Below, in pieces: positions 36,744 to 45,972 of a stretch of 62,685 nucleotides of DNA. The stretch is taken from contig JAEXSP010000024.1 of NCBI GenBank assembly GCA_023453795.1, positions 1-62,685 of the forward strand, read 5' to 3'. The notes beneath the pieces are model-generated. The model made no database searches. It had not been told where the DNA came from and saw only the letters and a list, made by a program, of their open reading frames with translations. Positions within the stretch are counted from its first letter, which is position 1, and each line of letters starts with the position of its first letter. A program made the position numbers and the translations under genes. This DNA is from Bacillota bacterium. GTDB lineage: Bacteria; Bacillota; Clostridia; Acetivibrionales; JAEXSP01.

Positions 36744-37103
36744 ATGGATAACAATCAAACTTTGGAGTATCGTATCAAGAAGTGTATAATTGACCGCTTG
36801 AGCTTAAGGGTGACACCTGAAGAGATTGATGATAGTGCACCAATTTTTAATATGCACAATATTGAAAATATGACTGAAACAGAAATGGAAGAGGCAGGAA
36901 TTACTCCTGAAATGATTGAAATGGCAAAGTCCTCAGCAGATCCTGATCTTAAGGGATTGGAGTTGGACTCTATTGACAGCTTGGAAATTGTAGTGGCTTT
37001 GTCAAATGAATTTGGTGTAGAAATTGGTGATGATGATATGATGATATTCCAGTCAATAAATACTATTGCTGACTTTATTCGAGAAAAAACAGGTATTGAA
37101 TAG
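36744..37103 (+). CDS. Acyl carrier protein with a long insert
   Basis: A 119-aa carrier protein. The phosphopantetheine site is L-E-L-D-S-I-D-S-L-E with Ser76. Helix 3 and 4 regions (F-G-V-E-I-G-D-D-D; T-I-A-D-F-I) follow the normal ACP pattern. Ordinary FAS ACPs are about 75-85 aa with the serine near position 36; here some 40 extra residues rich in Glu, Met and Asn lie between helix 1 and the serine. GGGGAGGA precedes the start. The cluster has its own PPTase to load it. The insert may dock the CrtI-like or BtrH-like partners. Confidence 0.9.
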   Translation: MDNNQTLEYRIKKCIIDRLSLRVTPEEIDDSAPIFNMHNIENMTETEMEEAGITPEMIEMAKSSADPDLKGLELDSIDSLEIVVALSNEFGVEIGDDDMMIFQSINTIADFIREKTGIE

Positions 37104-37114
37104 GAGAATTTGGT

Positions 37115-38335
37115 ATGAGAAGAGTAGTAGTTACCGGAATGGGATGTATAAACTCTGTTGCAACCAATATCCCGGAGTTTAAGCAGGCTTTGATTGATGG
37201 AGTTGATGGTGTTAAAGAGATATCAATATTTGGTACTACAAACTATCGTACTAATCATGCAGCTCAATTATCTGATGAAAGTTTTGAAAAGGCTTGTAAA
37301 AGGTATGGTATTGATAAAAACCAGTCGAGGATACGAAGTTTAGCTGCTATTGCCTGCAAGGAGGCTGTAGAACACTCGAAAATCGATTTCTCATCTATAG
37401 ATCCGCAGAGGGCAGGAATAAGCATTGCTACTTCTTTAGGAGGAATAGATTCCATAGATAAGTTTTTTATGAATCAGAATGCGGGGAATAAATCGGATTA
37501 TAATTTGTATCTTGATAATTGTGCGACTCTGGGAGGCATTATTGCAAAAGAGTATAATCTCAATGGCCCTTTTATAACTATTTCAACTGCTTGTGCATCA
37601 GGTACCAATTCAATTGGAACGGCGTTGGACATGATACGCTATGATAGAGCCGATGTAATGATTTGTGGTGGTGCTGATCCAATTTCAAGAATTTCAGTAA
37701 ATGGATTCAATGCGCTGAAGAGTCTGTCTCCTTCAGCCAGGGTAAGATCATTTTCAAAGGAAAGAGATGGCTTGATTATTGGAGAGGGTGCTGCAATATT
37801 GGTTCTTGAAGATTTAGAGTTTGCACAGAAAAGAGGAGCAACCATACTGGCAGAAGTATTGGGATATGGTATTGCAAATGACGCATATCATATGACCTCA
37901 CCCGAGCCACATGGGGGTGGAGCAATACGTGCCATGAAGAACTGCATGGAAGATGCAAAGCTTAATCCTAGTGATGTTCAGTATATAAATGCTCACGGAA
38001 CGGGTACATCATTTAATGACTCAATGGAAATGAAGGCAATACAAAGTGTGTTTGGTGACTATGTAGATAATTTATCTGTAAGTTCTATAAAAGGAATGGT
38101 AGGTCATACTTTGGGTGCAGCAGGTAGTGTTGAAGTTGTTGCAACTTTACTAAGCATAGCTGAAAATTTCCTTCCGCCTACCATAAATTTTGGAACTCCA
38201 ATTGAAGGATATGAACAGTATGATTTTGTCCCTGACAAATCTCGTGAAGCCAGTATTGGTTATGCATTATCAAATTCATATGCATTTGCAGGAAATACTG
38301 CTTCAATAGCATTAGGACGTTATACAGGAAGGTGA
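37115..38335 (+). CDS. 3-oxoacyl-ACP synthase II (FabF-like ketosynthase)
   Basis: A 406-aa elongating ketosynthase with the complete Cys-His-His triad: C160 in S-T-A-C-A-S-G, H294 in N-A-H-G-T-G-T and H331 in G-H-T-L-G-A-A-G. It should condense malonyl-ACP with the growing chain. It starts 11 bases after the ACP gene and ends 4 bases before the third oxidoreductase, so all three are tightly coupled. The KS-like gene at 46467 lacks these residues and may be its partner subunit. Confidence 0.93.
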   Translation: MRRVVVTGMGCINSVATNIPEFKQALIDGVDGVKEISIFGTTNYRTNHAAQLSDESFEKACKRYGIDKNQSRIRSLAAIACKEAVEHSKIDFSSIDPQRAGISIATSLGGIDSIDKFFMNQNAGNKSDYNLYLDNCATLGGIIAKEYNLNGPFITISTACASGTNSIGTALDMIRYDRADVMICGGADPISRISVNGFNALKSLSPSARVRSFSKERDGLIIGEGAAILVLEDLEFAQKRGATILAEVLGYGIANDAYHMTSPEPHGGGAIRAMKNCMEDAKLNPSDVQYINAHGTGTSFNDSMEMKAIQSVFGDYVDNLSVSSIKGMVGHTLGAAGSVEVVATLLSIAENFLPPTINFGTPIEGYEQYDFVPDKSREASIGYALSNSYAFAGNTASIALGRYTGR

Positions 38336-38339
38336 GAGT

Positions 38340-39917
38340 ATGGAGACCCGAAGCATTGATGATGTTGCATCTAAAAAATACGATGTTATTATTATCGGTA
38401 GTGGGATTGGTGGGCTCACTGCAGGCTGTTATCTGGCATTAAAGGGTGTAAAGGCACTTATTGTTGAGCAGATGAATTATCCTGGTGGGTGTATATGTGA
38501 ATTTCGTCACAAAGGATTTTATTTCGATGGTGGACCAACAAGTGTAAGCTTTTTGAAAATTTTAAAGAAAATATATGGCGATTTTGGGCTGTGGGATGAT
38601 ATTAACTTAGTAAGGGTGCACCACCAAATGCTTGCACCAAACTTTAATATTGAGATTAATGACAGAGACACCTTGATCGAAGAGCTAGGAAAGGTATATC
38701 CGGAAAGCAAAAAAGAGATCGGGAACTTTTTCAAACACCTGAAGAAATTGGTAGATGCCATTAATCCTATATATGACCACCATCCTTCATATAAGGAGGG
38801 AGTACGACGCATTTTAGCCCAGATTACAATGCCTTTGTTTCATTTTAGGACATTTTATACTGCATTAAAGTATACAAATATCTCTAAAAAGCAAACCATT
38901 GAAAAATACATAAAGACAAACGAAGAACTAAAGCAATTCCTTTTGGCAACAGGGTATTCTGAAATAGCAACGGTTGATCTGGCTTTTATGTGGGAAACTT
39001 TTACAGGAGATTTATACTATCCTAAAGGAGGCATGGTAGAGTTAATTAAACCTCTTGTTAGATTTTTTAATGAACATGGGGGAGACATACTTTATACCAA
39101 AAGAGTTGAAAAAATAGCCACTGATGGGAAAAAGGCCACAGAACTTCAACTGAATGACGGCAATGTACTTAGCGCACCTTTTTATATATCTAACTCCGAT
39201 TATAAAAGGACATTTTTGCATTATATCGGCGAAGACAAGCTGAATGCCAAATTGGTTGACAAGTTGAAGAAGGCTGAGGTGACGGAACCAATTCTAAACC
39301 TTTTCCTGGGCCTGAATATTGATGTAAAAGACTTACCTGTTATAAAAAAGCCTAACAGTATGTTGTTCTTGGACGATGGAGTTCCACATTACATGTTAGA
39401 TAAAAACGACCCTGATTATTACAAAAAAGTGCATCTTTCCGCATACATTCCCAGCTATAACGACTATAACCTGAATCAGCCGGGAAAAACCAGCTTTATA
39501 TTGGCTACGATAGGCAACTATCATTTTAAAGATATGTGGAAGACTCAAGATGGTAAAAGAGGGGAAGATTACTATAAGCTTAAGGATGAAATCAGTGAAA
39601 TTTTAATTCAACGACTTGAGAAGATTATACCTGATATCCGGAAATATATTGTATATAAATCTCTTGCGACACCTTTTACATATGAAAGATATACACTGAC
39701 ATGGGAGGGCGCCTCCTGTGGTTGGGCTGGTGCGAAGGACAAGGCATTCTTTAAGAGCTATCAGGAAGCAGCCATGGGGCACCTGACACCTTTTAAAAAT
39801 TTGTATATGGCTGGCCAATGGACTTATTTTAATGGAGGAATTCCTTCTGCAATGACAAGTGGGAGAACAACCGGGATGGATGTGGCTGCTCTTGTAAAAA
39901 AGTCTAAAAAAAAGTGA
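38340..39917 (+). CDS. CrtI/phytoene-desaturase-like FAD oxidoreductase 3
   Basis: A 525-aa protein. FAD motif G-S-G-I-G-G-L-T-A-G near residues 21-30, E-Q-M-N-Y-P-G-G-C near 46-54, and the C-terminal G-Q-W-T-Y-F-N-G-G-I-P-S-A motif typical of CrtI-family enzymes. The segment F-Y-F-D-G-G-P-T-S also matches the family. It is closest to paralogue 4 in its C-terminal layout (R-Y-T-L-T-W-E-G, C-G-W-A). The AGGTGAGAGT before the start overlaps the KS end. The likely role is oxidation or isomerisation of the ACP-bound or lipid chain. Confidence 0.82.
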   Translation: METRSIDDVASKKYDVIIIGSGIGGLTAGCYLALKGVKALIVEQMNYPGGCICEFRHKGFYFDGGPTSVSFLKILKKIYGDFGLWDDINLVRVHHQMLAPNFNIEINDRDTLIEELGKVYPESKKEIGNFFKHLKKLVDAINPIYDHHPSYKEGVRRILAQITMPLFHFRTFYTALKYTNISKKQTIEKYIKTNEELKQFLLATGYSEIATVDLAFMWETFTGDLYYPKGGMVELIKPLVRFFNEHGGDILYTKRVEKIATDGKKATELQLNDGNVLSAPFYISNSDYKRTFLHYIGEDKLNAKLVDKLKKAEVTEPILNLFLGLNIDVKDLPVIKKPNSMLFLDDGVPHYMLDKNDPDYYKKVHLSAYIPSYNDYNLNQPGKTSFILATIGNYHFKDMWKTQDGKRGEDYYKLKDEISEILIQRLEKIIPDIRKYIVYKSLATPFTYERYTLTWEGASCGWAGAKDKAFFKSYQEAAMGHLTPFKNLYMAGQWTYFNGGIPSAMTSGRTTGMDVAALVKKSKKK

Positions 39918-39956
39918 GCAATTTTAAAAATTCAGCTAAAGATGGGGGGGCGTGAG

Positions 39957-41495
39957 GTGAATAATGATGGTAACTGCTATGATGCAATTATAATCGGGTC
40001 CGGGATTGGGGGATTATCATGTGCTAATTTTCTTTCAAGACAGGGTAAAAAAGTTCTTGTACTGGAACAACATATTACACCCGGCGGTTATGTATGTGGC
40101 TTTAAAAGGAAAGGTTATTATTTTGATGGAGCGAACACAAGTTTTAGCTCTCATGGGATTGTTTTTCCAACACTTAAAGACTTAGAAATTGATTTAAAGC
40201 TTAACTTCAAATTGCATGAAAATAGTTTATCGGTTCCTGGCATTAAGTTTAAAACTACATATAAAGATTTTGCAACATTCCGCAATTCTTTAGCAAGCAA
40301 TTTTGCTTATGAAAAAAATATTAATAAGTATCTGGAAATAATAGAAGACTTCTTTAATTTTTTTCGTGTGATAGAAAAGTATCCGGTTCCAATAATTCAT
40401 TTCGGCTTAAGGCGTTTTCTGGCTACGCTTACCTATTCCAAGGTTTTATTTGAAAAGGGTATTTTTAAAATCATAGGATCTTTGATGAAGTACGGTAGAA
40501 TGAGCTGTGAGCAATTTGCTGGGACTTTTTTTTCAAAAGGCAGCGATGCATATAATTTTTTCAGCAACTATGGCAATCCAAGGCAAAGCGCAATGGTACT
40601 TGGAGCTATGATATCCGAATTTATCAATGACAAGTGGTATCCTGAGCACGGAGAACAGTACTTTGCCAATGAATTGGTAAAAAAAGATGAAGAACTTGGT
40701 GCCGAATTTAAATATAAGACACTTGTAACTAAAATCATAACGAAGAATGGCAGAGCAATTGGTGTTAAAACAAATAACGGGGATTATTACGCAAAAAACA
40801 TAATTTCAGATGCGGATTACAGGATGACCTTTAACAAACTGTTGGACAAACCAGAGCTTCTTCCTGATAAATTCAAGGAACGGTTGAATAATGCATGGTT
40901 ATCTGAACCTATATTTACTGTTTATATTGGTGCAAGGTATACACCGGAAGAAATACGAAAGATGATAGATGGAAATCATATATTCTTTACACCTGAACTA
41001 AAGCCCAGGCATTTCTCGGAGGAAGTTAACAAGCCTGATTTCTTCAAGTATACCGGACAGTCTATTTTTGTTCCTTCGATGATTTCTCCGGATATTGCTC
41101 CTAAGGGATGTTCATCTATTATTGTTCAATGCTTTTGCCCTAATAAGTGGATGAATAACTGGGGAAAAGGAAACAAGGACGAATATAAAAGATTAAAAGA
41201 GATAGCGACATCAGATATCATGGAAAATGTAAGAAAAGTTTTTCCTGATATTGATGGCAGGATTGATGTATTGGAAGCTGCAACACCAGTTACCTATGAG
41301 CGGTATAGCTTTAACTCTGACGGTGCTTTCTCGGCATGGAGTTGGGAAACAGGCAAATCATTTTTTAAGGATTTAAATGTTCATATTGAAACTCCTGTGA
41401 AAAATCTATATTGCTGTTCAGATTGGTGTTATAAACTTGGCGGAATGGTTGGGGCTTTGGTTGCCGCTAAAATGATAGCACAAAAATTAAAGTAG
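39957..41495 (+). CDS. CrtI/phytoene-desaturase-like FAD oxidoreductase 4
   Basis: About 512 aa from GTG 39957, which has a GGGGGG tract 6 bases upstream; ATG 39942 in the same frame is the alternative but has a poor Shine-Dalgarno. The FAD motif G-S-G-I-G-G-L-S, then E-Q-H-I-T-P-G-G-Y-V, and the end C-S-D-W-C-Y-K-L-G-G-M-V-G-A. The segment F-D-G-A-N-T-S-F-S-S replaces the usual F-D-G-G. Its product likely belongs to the same redox series as paralogues 1-3. Followed by a 70-base gap with an AAGGGGGAA Shine-Dalgarno for the radical SAM gene. Confidence 0.8.
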   Translation: MNNDGNCYDAIIIGSGIGGLSCANFLSRQGKKVLVLEQHITPGGYVCGFKRKGYYFDGANTSFSSHGIVFPTLKDLEIDLKLNFKLHENSLSVPGIKFKTTYKDFATFRNSLASNFAYEKNINKYLEIIEDFFNFFRVIEKYPVPIIHFGLRRFLATLTYSKVLFEKGIFKIIGSLMKYGRMSCEQFAGTFFSKGSDAYNFFSNYGNPRQSAMVLGAMISEFINDKWYPEHGEQYFANELVKKDEELGAEFKYKTLVTKIITKNGRAIGVKTNNGDYYAKNIISDADYRMTFNKLLDKPELLPDKFKERLNNAWLSEPIFTVYIGARYTPEEIRKMIDGNHIFFTPELKPRHFSEEVNKPDFFKYTGQSIFVPSMISPDIAPKGCSSIIVQCFCPNKWMNNWGKGNKDEYKRLKEIATSDIMENVRKVFPDIDGRIDVLEAATPVTYERYSFNSDGAFSAWSWETGKSFFKDLNVHIETPVKNLYCCSDWCYKLGGMVGALVAAKMIAQKLK

Positions 41496-41565
41496 TTTAT
41501 TTATTTAAAATTATTTAATGATTTAGGCAGGCTTGAGTCATTAAAACAAGGGGGAATAATTTTAA

Positions 41566-43023
41566 ATGCTTAGTGAGAGAAGATCAAAGATATTGTTTGT
41601 AACACCTCCCAGTTTGGTGGAGAAGTACCATGAACAGTTTACAAAAATGCTGCCTTTCGGCATTCTTTATCTGGCTTCATATTTACGTCAATATGAATAT
41701 GAAGTTGATGTTATGGATGCATACACAATAAATGCAACAGTAGCTGATGTTATTCAAAGATTAAGGAATGGTGGCTTTAATGTACTGGGAATAAACAGCT
41801 ATTTGGTGAATTTAGTAAATGCAGAGGCATTGGCAAAAAAAGTTAAAGCGGAATTTCCCAATATTGTAGTTGTTATGGGAGGGCACGGTGTATCGGCTTC
41901 GCCGGAGGAGGCCTTAAATTGTCCTGAGTTTGATTATGCGATACGAAATGAAGGGGAAGAAACATTCCTGGAATTGCTGCAGGCAATTGAAGGCAAAGGA
42001 AACTTCAGTGAAATTAAAGGTCTTATATACCGTGATGAAAATGGCAATCAGGTGATTAATCCTAAACGCGATTTTATAAAAGATCTGGATTCTCTTCCAT
42101 TACCGGCTTATGATTTAATACCCAATATGAGACAATACAATTATTTTCCGTTTCAGCTTAAAAAGTTTCCTATAGCTGGGATTGTAACTTCAAGAGGCTG
42201 TCCCGGTAAATGTACATTTTGCGATAAAAGTGTATGGGAGGGTTCCTTAAGGCTCCGCTCGGCAGAAAATGTTGTAGATGAAATTGAACTTTTGATAAAA
42301 AAATACGGAGTGCGTGAAATAATTTTTGTTGATGACACGTTTACTGCTAGTAAGAAACGTATTTACGACATTTTCAAACTAACAAAAGAAAGAAATTTGA
42401 AATTCTCATTTTCCTGTGCATCCAGAATTAATACTGTTGATTATGATTTATTGAAGTTCATGAAGAAAAATGGCTGCTGGTTTATAGCCTATGGTATTGA
42501 ATCGGGAGATCAGGACATTCTCAAATTGGTAAATAAAAATATTAAACTGGATGACGTTGAGAAAGTTGTTAAAATGACACATGATGTAGGAATATCACCT
42601 CAAGGATATTTCATTCTCGGAAACCCTACTGAGACAATGGATACAATCCAGAAGACTATTGATTTCGCCAAAAGACTTAAGCTTGACCGTATGATAGCCT
42701 GCTTAAACACACCAATACCCGGAACTCCTCAATATGAAACAAAGGATCAATATGGTAGTACTGTTGAACCTGAGTTTTCAAAGTACAACTTTCAGGTTCC
42801 GGTATATGCACCGCATGGACTTACACCAGAGATATTAAGTAAAAAATTAATGCAGTTTTATAAAGAGTTTTACTTTCGTCCCAGGGTTATATTCAAAATA
42901 ATTACTTCAACTTTTAATTTTTACAATTTCAAGCTTGTGTTACGAGTAGCTTCTTTGACGATTCATTTAATAAGAAAATTCAACAAACAAAAAAAACTTG
43001 AGAAAAAATCGGCTGCTATGTAA
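41566..43023 (+). CDS. B12-binding-domain radical SAM protein 1
   Basis: A 485-aa protein. The N-terminal third is a Rossmann-like B12-binding type domain (L-P-F-G-I-L-Y-L-A-S-Y-L-R; V-V-V-M-G-G-H-G-V-S-A-S-P-E-E). The radical SAM loop is G-C-P-G-K-C-T-F-C (C212, C216, C219). A typical D-D-T-F-T strand and I-E-S-G-D motif follow. Family members carry out methylations, cyclisations and rearrangements on unactivated carbons. The classical cobalamin D-x-H-x-x-G motif is not obvious, so B12 dependence is unclear. It is transcribed with radical SAM protein 2, 23 bases downstream. Confidence 0.88.
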   Translation: MLSERRSKILFVTPPSLVEKYHEQFTKMLPFGILYLASYLRQYEYEVDVMDAYTINATVADVIQRLRNGGFNVLGINSYLVNLVNAEALAKKVKAEFPNIVVVMGGHGVSASPEEALNCPEFDYAIRNEGEETFLELLQAIEGKGNFSEIKGLIYRDENGNQVINPKRDFIKDLDSLPLPAYDLIPNMRQYNYFPFQLKKFPIAGIVTSRGCPGKCTFCDKSVWEGSLRLRSAENVVDEIELLIKKYGVREIIFVDDTFTASKKRIYDIFKLTKERNLKFSFSCASRINTVDYDLLKFMKKNGCWFIAYGIESGDQDILKLVNKNIKLDDVEKVVKMTHDVGISPQGYFILGNPTETMDTIQKTIDFAKRLKLDRMIACLNTPIPGTPQYETKDQYGSTVEPEFSKYNFQVPVYAPHGLTPEILSKKLMQFYKEFYFRPRVIFKIITSTFNFYNFKLVLRVASLTIHLIRKFNKQKKLEKKSAAM

Positions 43024-43046
43024 ATTAGTAGAATAAAGGAGAAAAA

Positions 43047-44318
43047 ATGAAAGTAACTCTTATTAAACCAAAGTATCCGAGTACCCATGAAAGTGGTGCA
43101 CTTAGTAATAAAATTAATTTGTGGTCATACTTTAGTTCATTAGTGGTCGTTTCATCCTTATTTCCTGATTCTTGTGATATTGAATATTATGATGAGGATT
43201 TCGAACCTATTGATTTTTTGAGGGAAACTGATTATGTATTATTAACCTCATTAACATATTCATCTCCACGAGCCTATGAAATTGCTGCTATTTATAAAGA
43301 AGCAAATATCCCTGTAATTATGGGAGGAATTCATGCCAGCCTGGTGCCGGATGAAGCTTTGCAGCATGTCGATTCAATAATAATCGGAGAAGCTGAGGCA
43401 GTCTTTGACGAGCTATACAATGACATGTTATCAGGACACCTGAAAAAGGTTTACAAATCTAACAGTTTTATCCCTGCTGATAAAATTGCAGGATTGGATA
43501 GACGACTGATTGTAAGGAAGGACTACTTAAAAAAGAAAAATGTTACACAGTTTGTACGCGGTTGTCCGCATAACTGCACTTTTTGTACTGTTACAAAGTT
43601 TTTTGGAAATAAGTTCAGATATCGCCCTTTAGAACAGGTTATAGATGAAATAAAGTTCCAATTGAAGTTGAGTAACAATAAAATGGTTTCTTTTCTGGAT
43701 GATAATATTTTTGCTGACAAAAGAAAAGCAAAAGAATTTTTAAGAGGACTAATACCTTTAAAAATACATTGGTGGTCGCAGGGCACACTCAATGTTGCAG
43801 ATGATGAAGAACTTTTACAGCTAATGAAGGAAAGTGGTTGTGTTTGTATTTTTGTAGGTATTGAAGACATATCTCAAGAAGGCTTAAGAGAACTGAATAA
43901 AAATTGTAATATAATTAGCAAATATCATGAACAGATTGAGAAGATACATAAAAAAGACATTATGGTAATGGCGGGCTTTATATTTGGTTTGGAAACTCAC
44001 GATGAAACTATCTTTGGAGATGTACTTGACTTTATTCAAGAAAATAAAATCGAACTTCCATTTTTTTCAATACTAACTCCTTATCCGGGTACTGATATGT
44101 ATAATAACCTTCTCAAAGAAGGACGTATTCTTACTAAGGACTGGTCGCTCTATAACCACAGCAACGTGGTTTACAAGCCCAAAAACTTATCACCTGAGGC
44201 TTTGTTGGAAGGCTTTAATAATGTAATGAAAGAGACCTATTCAATATCAAAAATTAATGAAAGAATCAAAGGCTTATCCCCTAAGATCAGGATGTTGCTA
44301 AGTCCATTTATTCACTAG
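43047..44318 (+). CDS. B12-binding-domain radical SAM protein 2
   Basis: A 423-aa protein with the same two-part layout: an N-terminal Rossmann domain (I-P-V-I-M-G-G-I-H-A-S-L-V-P-D-E-A) and the radical SAM loop G-C-P-H-N-C-T-F-C (C173, C177, C180), then F-L-D-D-N-I-F and F-V-G-I-E-D. It is shorter than protein 1 and lacks its basic C-terminal tail. Two such proteins in tandem suggest two different radical steps on the same scaffold. AAAGGAG lies before the start. Confidence 0.88.
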   Translation: MKVTLIKPKYPSTHESGALSNKINLWSYFSSLVVVSSLFPDSCDIEYYDEDFEPIDFLRETDYVLLTSLTYSSPRAYEIAAIYKEANIPVIMGGIHASLVPDEALQHVDSIIIGEAEAVFDELYNDMLSGHLKKVYKSNSFIPADKIAGLDRRLIVRKDYLKKKNVTQFVRGCPHNCTFCTVTKFFGNKFRYRPLEQVIDEIKFQLKLSNNKMVSFLDDNIFADKRKAKEFLRGLIPLKIHWWSQGTLNVADDEELLQLMKESGCVCIFVGIEDISQEGLRELNKNCNIISKYHEQIEKIHKKDIMVMAGFIFGLETHDETIFGDVLDFIQENKIELPFFSILTPYPGTDMYNNLLKEGRILTKDWSLYNHSNVVYKPKNLSPEALLEGFNNVMKETYSISKINERIKGLSPKIRMLLSPFIH

Positions 44319-44356
44319 AAATTTGTTGTACATAGCTTTACTAAGGGGGGGAAAGA

Positions 44357-45448
44357 GTGGTTAAAAAAATAATTGAAAATTTTCCTAGACGGTTGGGGAT
44401 GAACTGCCTTACATCCGCAATACGTGACATTATGGAGTATTATGGTCATAGTTATTCAGAAGATTTTTGTTATGGTATGGGTGCTGGATTAGGTTTTTGG
44501 TATAGCAATTACAAAAGACTAGTGCAGGTTACCGGCATTGGAAACAACATTTTCGATGAGTTGTCAGCTACGACCAATGTCCAGCATAGGTATTTGTGCT
44601 TTGAAAACAATGACAAAGCCTGGGACATTGCATGTGAATTTATCGATAATAACATCCCTTTAGCTCTGGACGTTGAGTTTGCCGGATATGCAGCTTCGAT
44701 AGATGCAATGAATTCCGAAAGCAAGGTTGAAAAGAAAATGCTAAATGTATTGGATGCTATTGACTTTCGGGTTGGCGGTCATGTAACCACAATGGTTGGT
44801 TACGATGAGCAGTATGTATATCTGAGTGAGAACTTGTTTTATAAACCTGTTAGAGTTCCTATTGAGGTTTTTAAAAAAGCAAGAAATCCGGAACAAATTG
44901 ATTTTGTTCCCCCAATTAACGGCATGCATGCTTTCTACTTCCCTGAAAGGCTGCCGCCTATTGAATATTGTATAAAAATCGCGATAAAAAGAGTAATACA
45001 TAACATGCAGAATTCATATTCAGCTCCGGCTTATTGTTACCCGGATCTACCCTTTGATTCAAGTGGGCTAAAGGGGATAAGTAATTTCTTTAATAATATT
45101 GATACGTGGATAAGCTTCGATAATGAACGCCTGGAATATACGCTTTCTACCTTGGATCAAATCCTGAATAGGTGGGGCAGCAGTGAAGTCAACAGGGTTA
45201 CTTACGGAAGATTTCTTCGTCAGGCTGCAAGTATTTTGAACGCAGAGGGATTAAGTGAGTGCGCTGAAGGATACATTGATTTATCACGGATGTGGAAGAA
45301 ATTTTTAAAGGAGCTGGGCAAAGCTCAATTGGAAAAGACTATTTTAACCTCAGAAGAATTTGTTGGATTAAAACAAGAAATTCTTAAAAATGAGACAGAG
45401 CTGATCAGTAGGCTGGATTCTATTGCAAGCAGCTGGAAACTGGAGTGA
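44357..45448 (+). CDS. BtrH-like ACP-dependent acyltransferase 1
   Basis: A 363-aa protein with the BtrH N-terminal domain and a DUF4872-like C-terminal helical half. GTG start with GGGGGG upstream. C17 in M-N-C-L-T-S-A-I-R and H142 in G-G-H-V-T-T-M-V-G-Y form the papain-like Cys-His pair. BtrH is known from butirosin synthesis, where it moves an acyl group from an ACP to an amine on the aminoglycoside. Here it would transfer the cluster's acyl chain from the ACP to an amine acceptor. It lies directly before the FabZ gene. Substrates are inferred. Confidence 0.8.
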   Translation: MVKKIIENFPRRLGMNCLTSAIRDIMEYYGHSYSEDFCYGMGAGLGFWYSNYKRLVQVTGIGNNIFDELSATTNVQHRYLCFENNDKAWDIACEFIDNNIPLALDVEFAGYAASIDAMNSESKVEKKMLNVLDAIDFRVGGHVTTMVGYDEQYVYLSENLFYKPVRVPIEVFKKARNPEQIDFVPPINGMHAFYFPERLPPIEYCIKIAIKRVIHNMQNSYSAPAYCYPDLPFDSSGLKGISNFFNNIDTWISFDNERLEYTLSTLDQILNRWGSSEVNRVTYGRFLRQAASILNAEGLSECAEGYIDLSRMWKKFLKELGKAQLEKTILTSEEFVGLKQEILKNETELISRLDSIASSWKLE

Positions 45449-45458
45449 GGGAGGGGTA

Positions 45459-45947
45459 ATGATGAGTATGGCACAAGATAATGCCGGTGAAATGTTTGAG
45501 ATTCCATGTGAATTAATTTTGAAAATGTTGCCGCATCGTTTTCCATTTCTTCTTGTTGATAGAGCATTTATCAGCGAACCGGGAAGAAAAGGAAAAGGTA
45601 TTAAGAATGTAACTATAAATGAACCTTATTTTTCCGGGCATTTTCCTGAGAGACCAATTGTTCCCGGAGTTTTAATTATTGAATCTCTGGCCCAGCTTAT
45701 TGCAATTATTTATAATAGTGTGAATTTAAATAATTCAGAAGTAAATGGGGACGAAGATATCAGAGAAAATGTAGGTTATTTGGCATCAACAAATGTCAAA
45801 TTTTTGAGTATAGTTCAACCGGGCGATACGATGGTTTTGGAGGCTGAATTAAAACAGAAGATCCAGAAAATGTCTCTCTTTGATGTTCAGGCTTGTGTCG
45901 GTGGCAAATCAGTTCTAAAAGGTACTATAAGTGTCACAGAGCAGTAA
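45459..45947 (+). CDS. 3-hydroxyacyl-ACP dehydratase, FabZ-like
   Basis: A 162-aa hotdog dehydratase with L-P-H-R-F-P-F-L-L-V-D-R, G-H-F-P-E-R-P (H61) and G-V-L-I-I-E-S-L-A-Q (E75), the FabZ catalytic His/Glu pair. It makes trans-2-enoyl-ACP. A GGGAGGGG Shine-Dalgarno sets the start at ATG 45459 or the adjacent 45462; an in-frame ATG at 45423 lies inside the previous gene. An insert of Asn/Asp/Glu residues near 92-105 is longer than in housekeeping FabZ. Confidence 0.9.
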   Translation: MMSMAQDNAGEMFEIPCELILKMLPHRFPFLLVDRAFISEPGRKGKGIKNVTINEPYFSGHFPERPIVPGVLIIESLAQLIAIIYNSVNLNNSEVNGDEDIRENVGYLASTNVKFLSIVQPGDTMVLEAELKQKIQKMSLFDVQACVGGKSVLKGTISVTEQ

Positions 45948-45972
45948 CCAATAGACGAAGGGATGTATTTTA

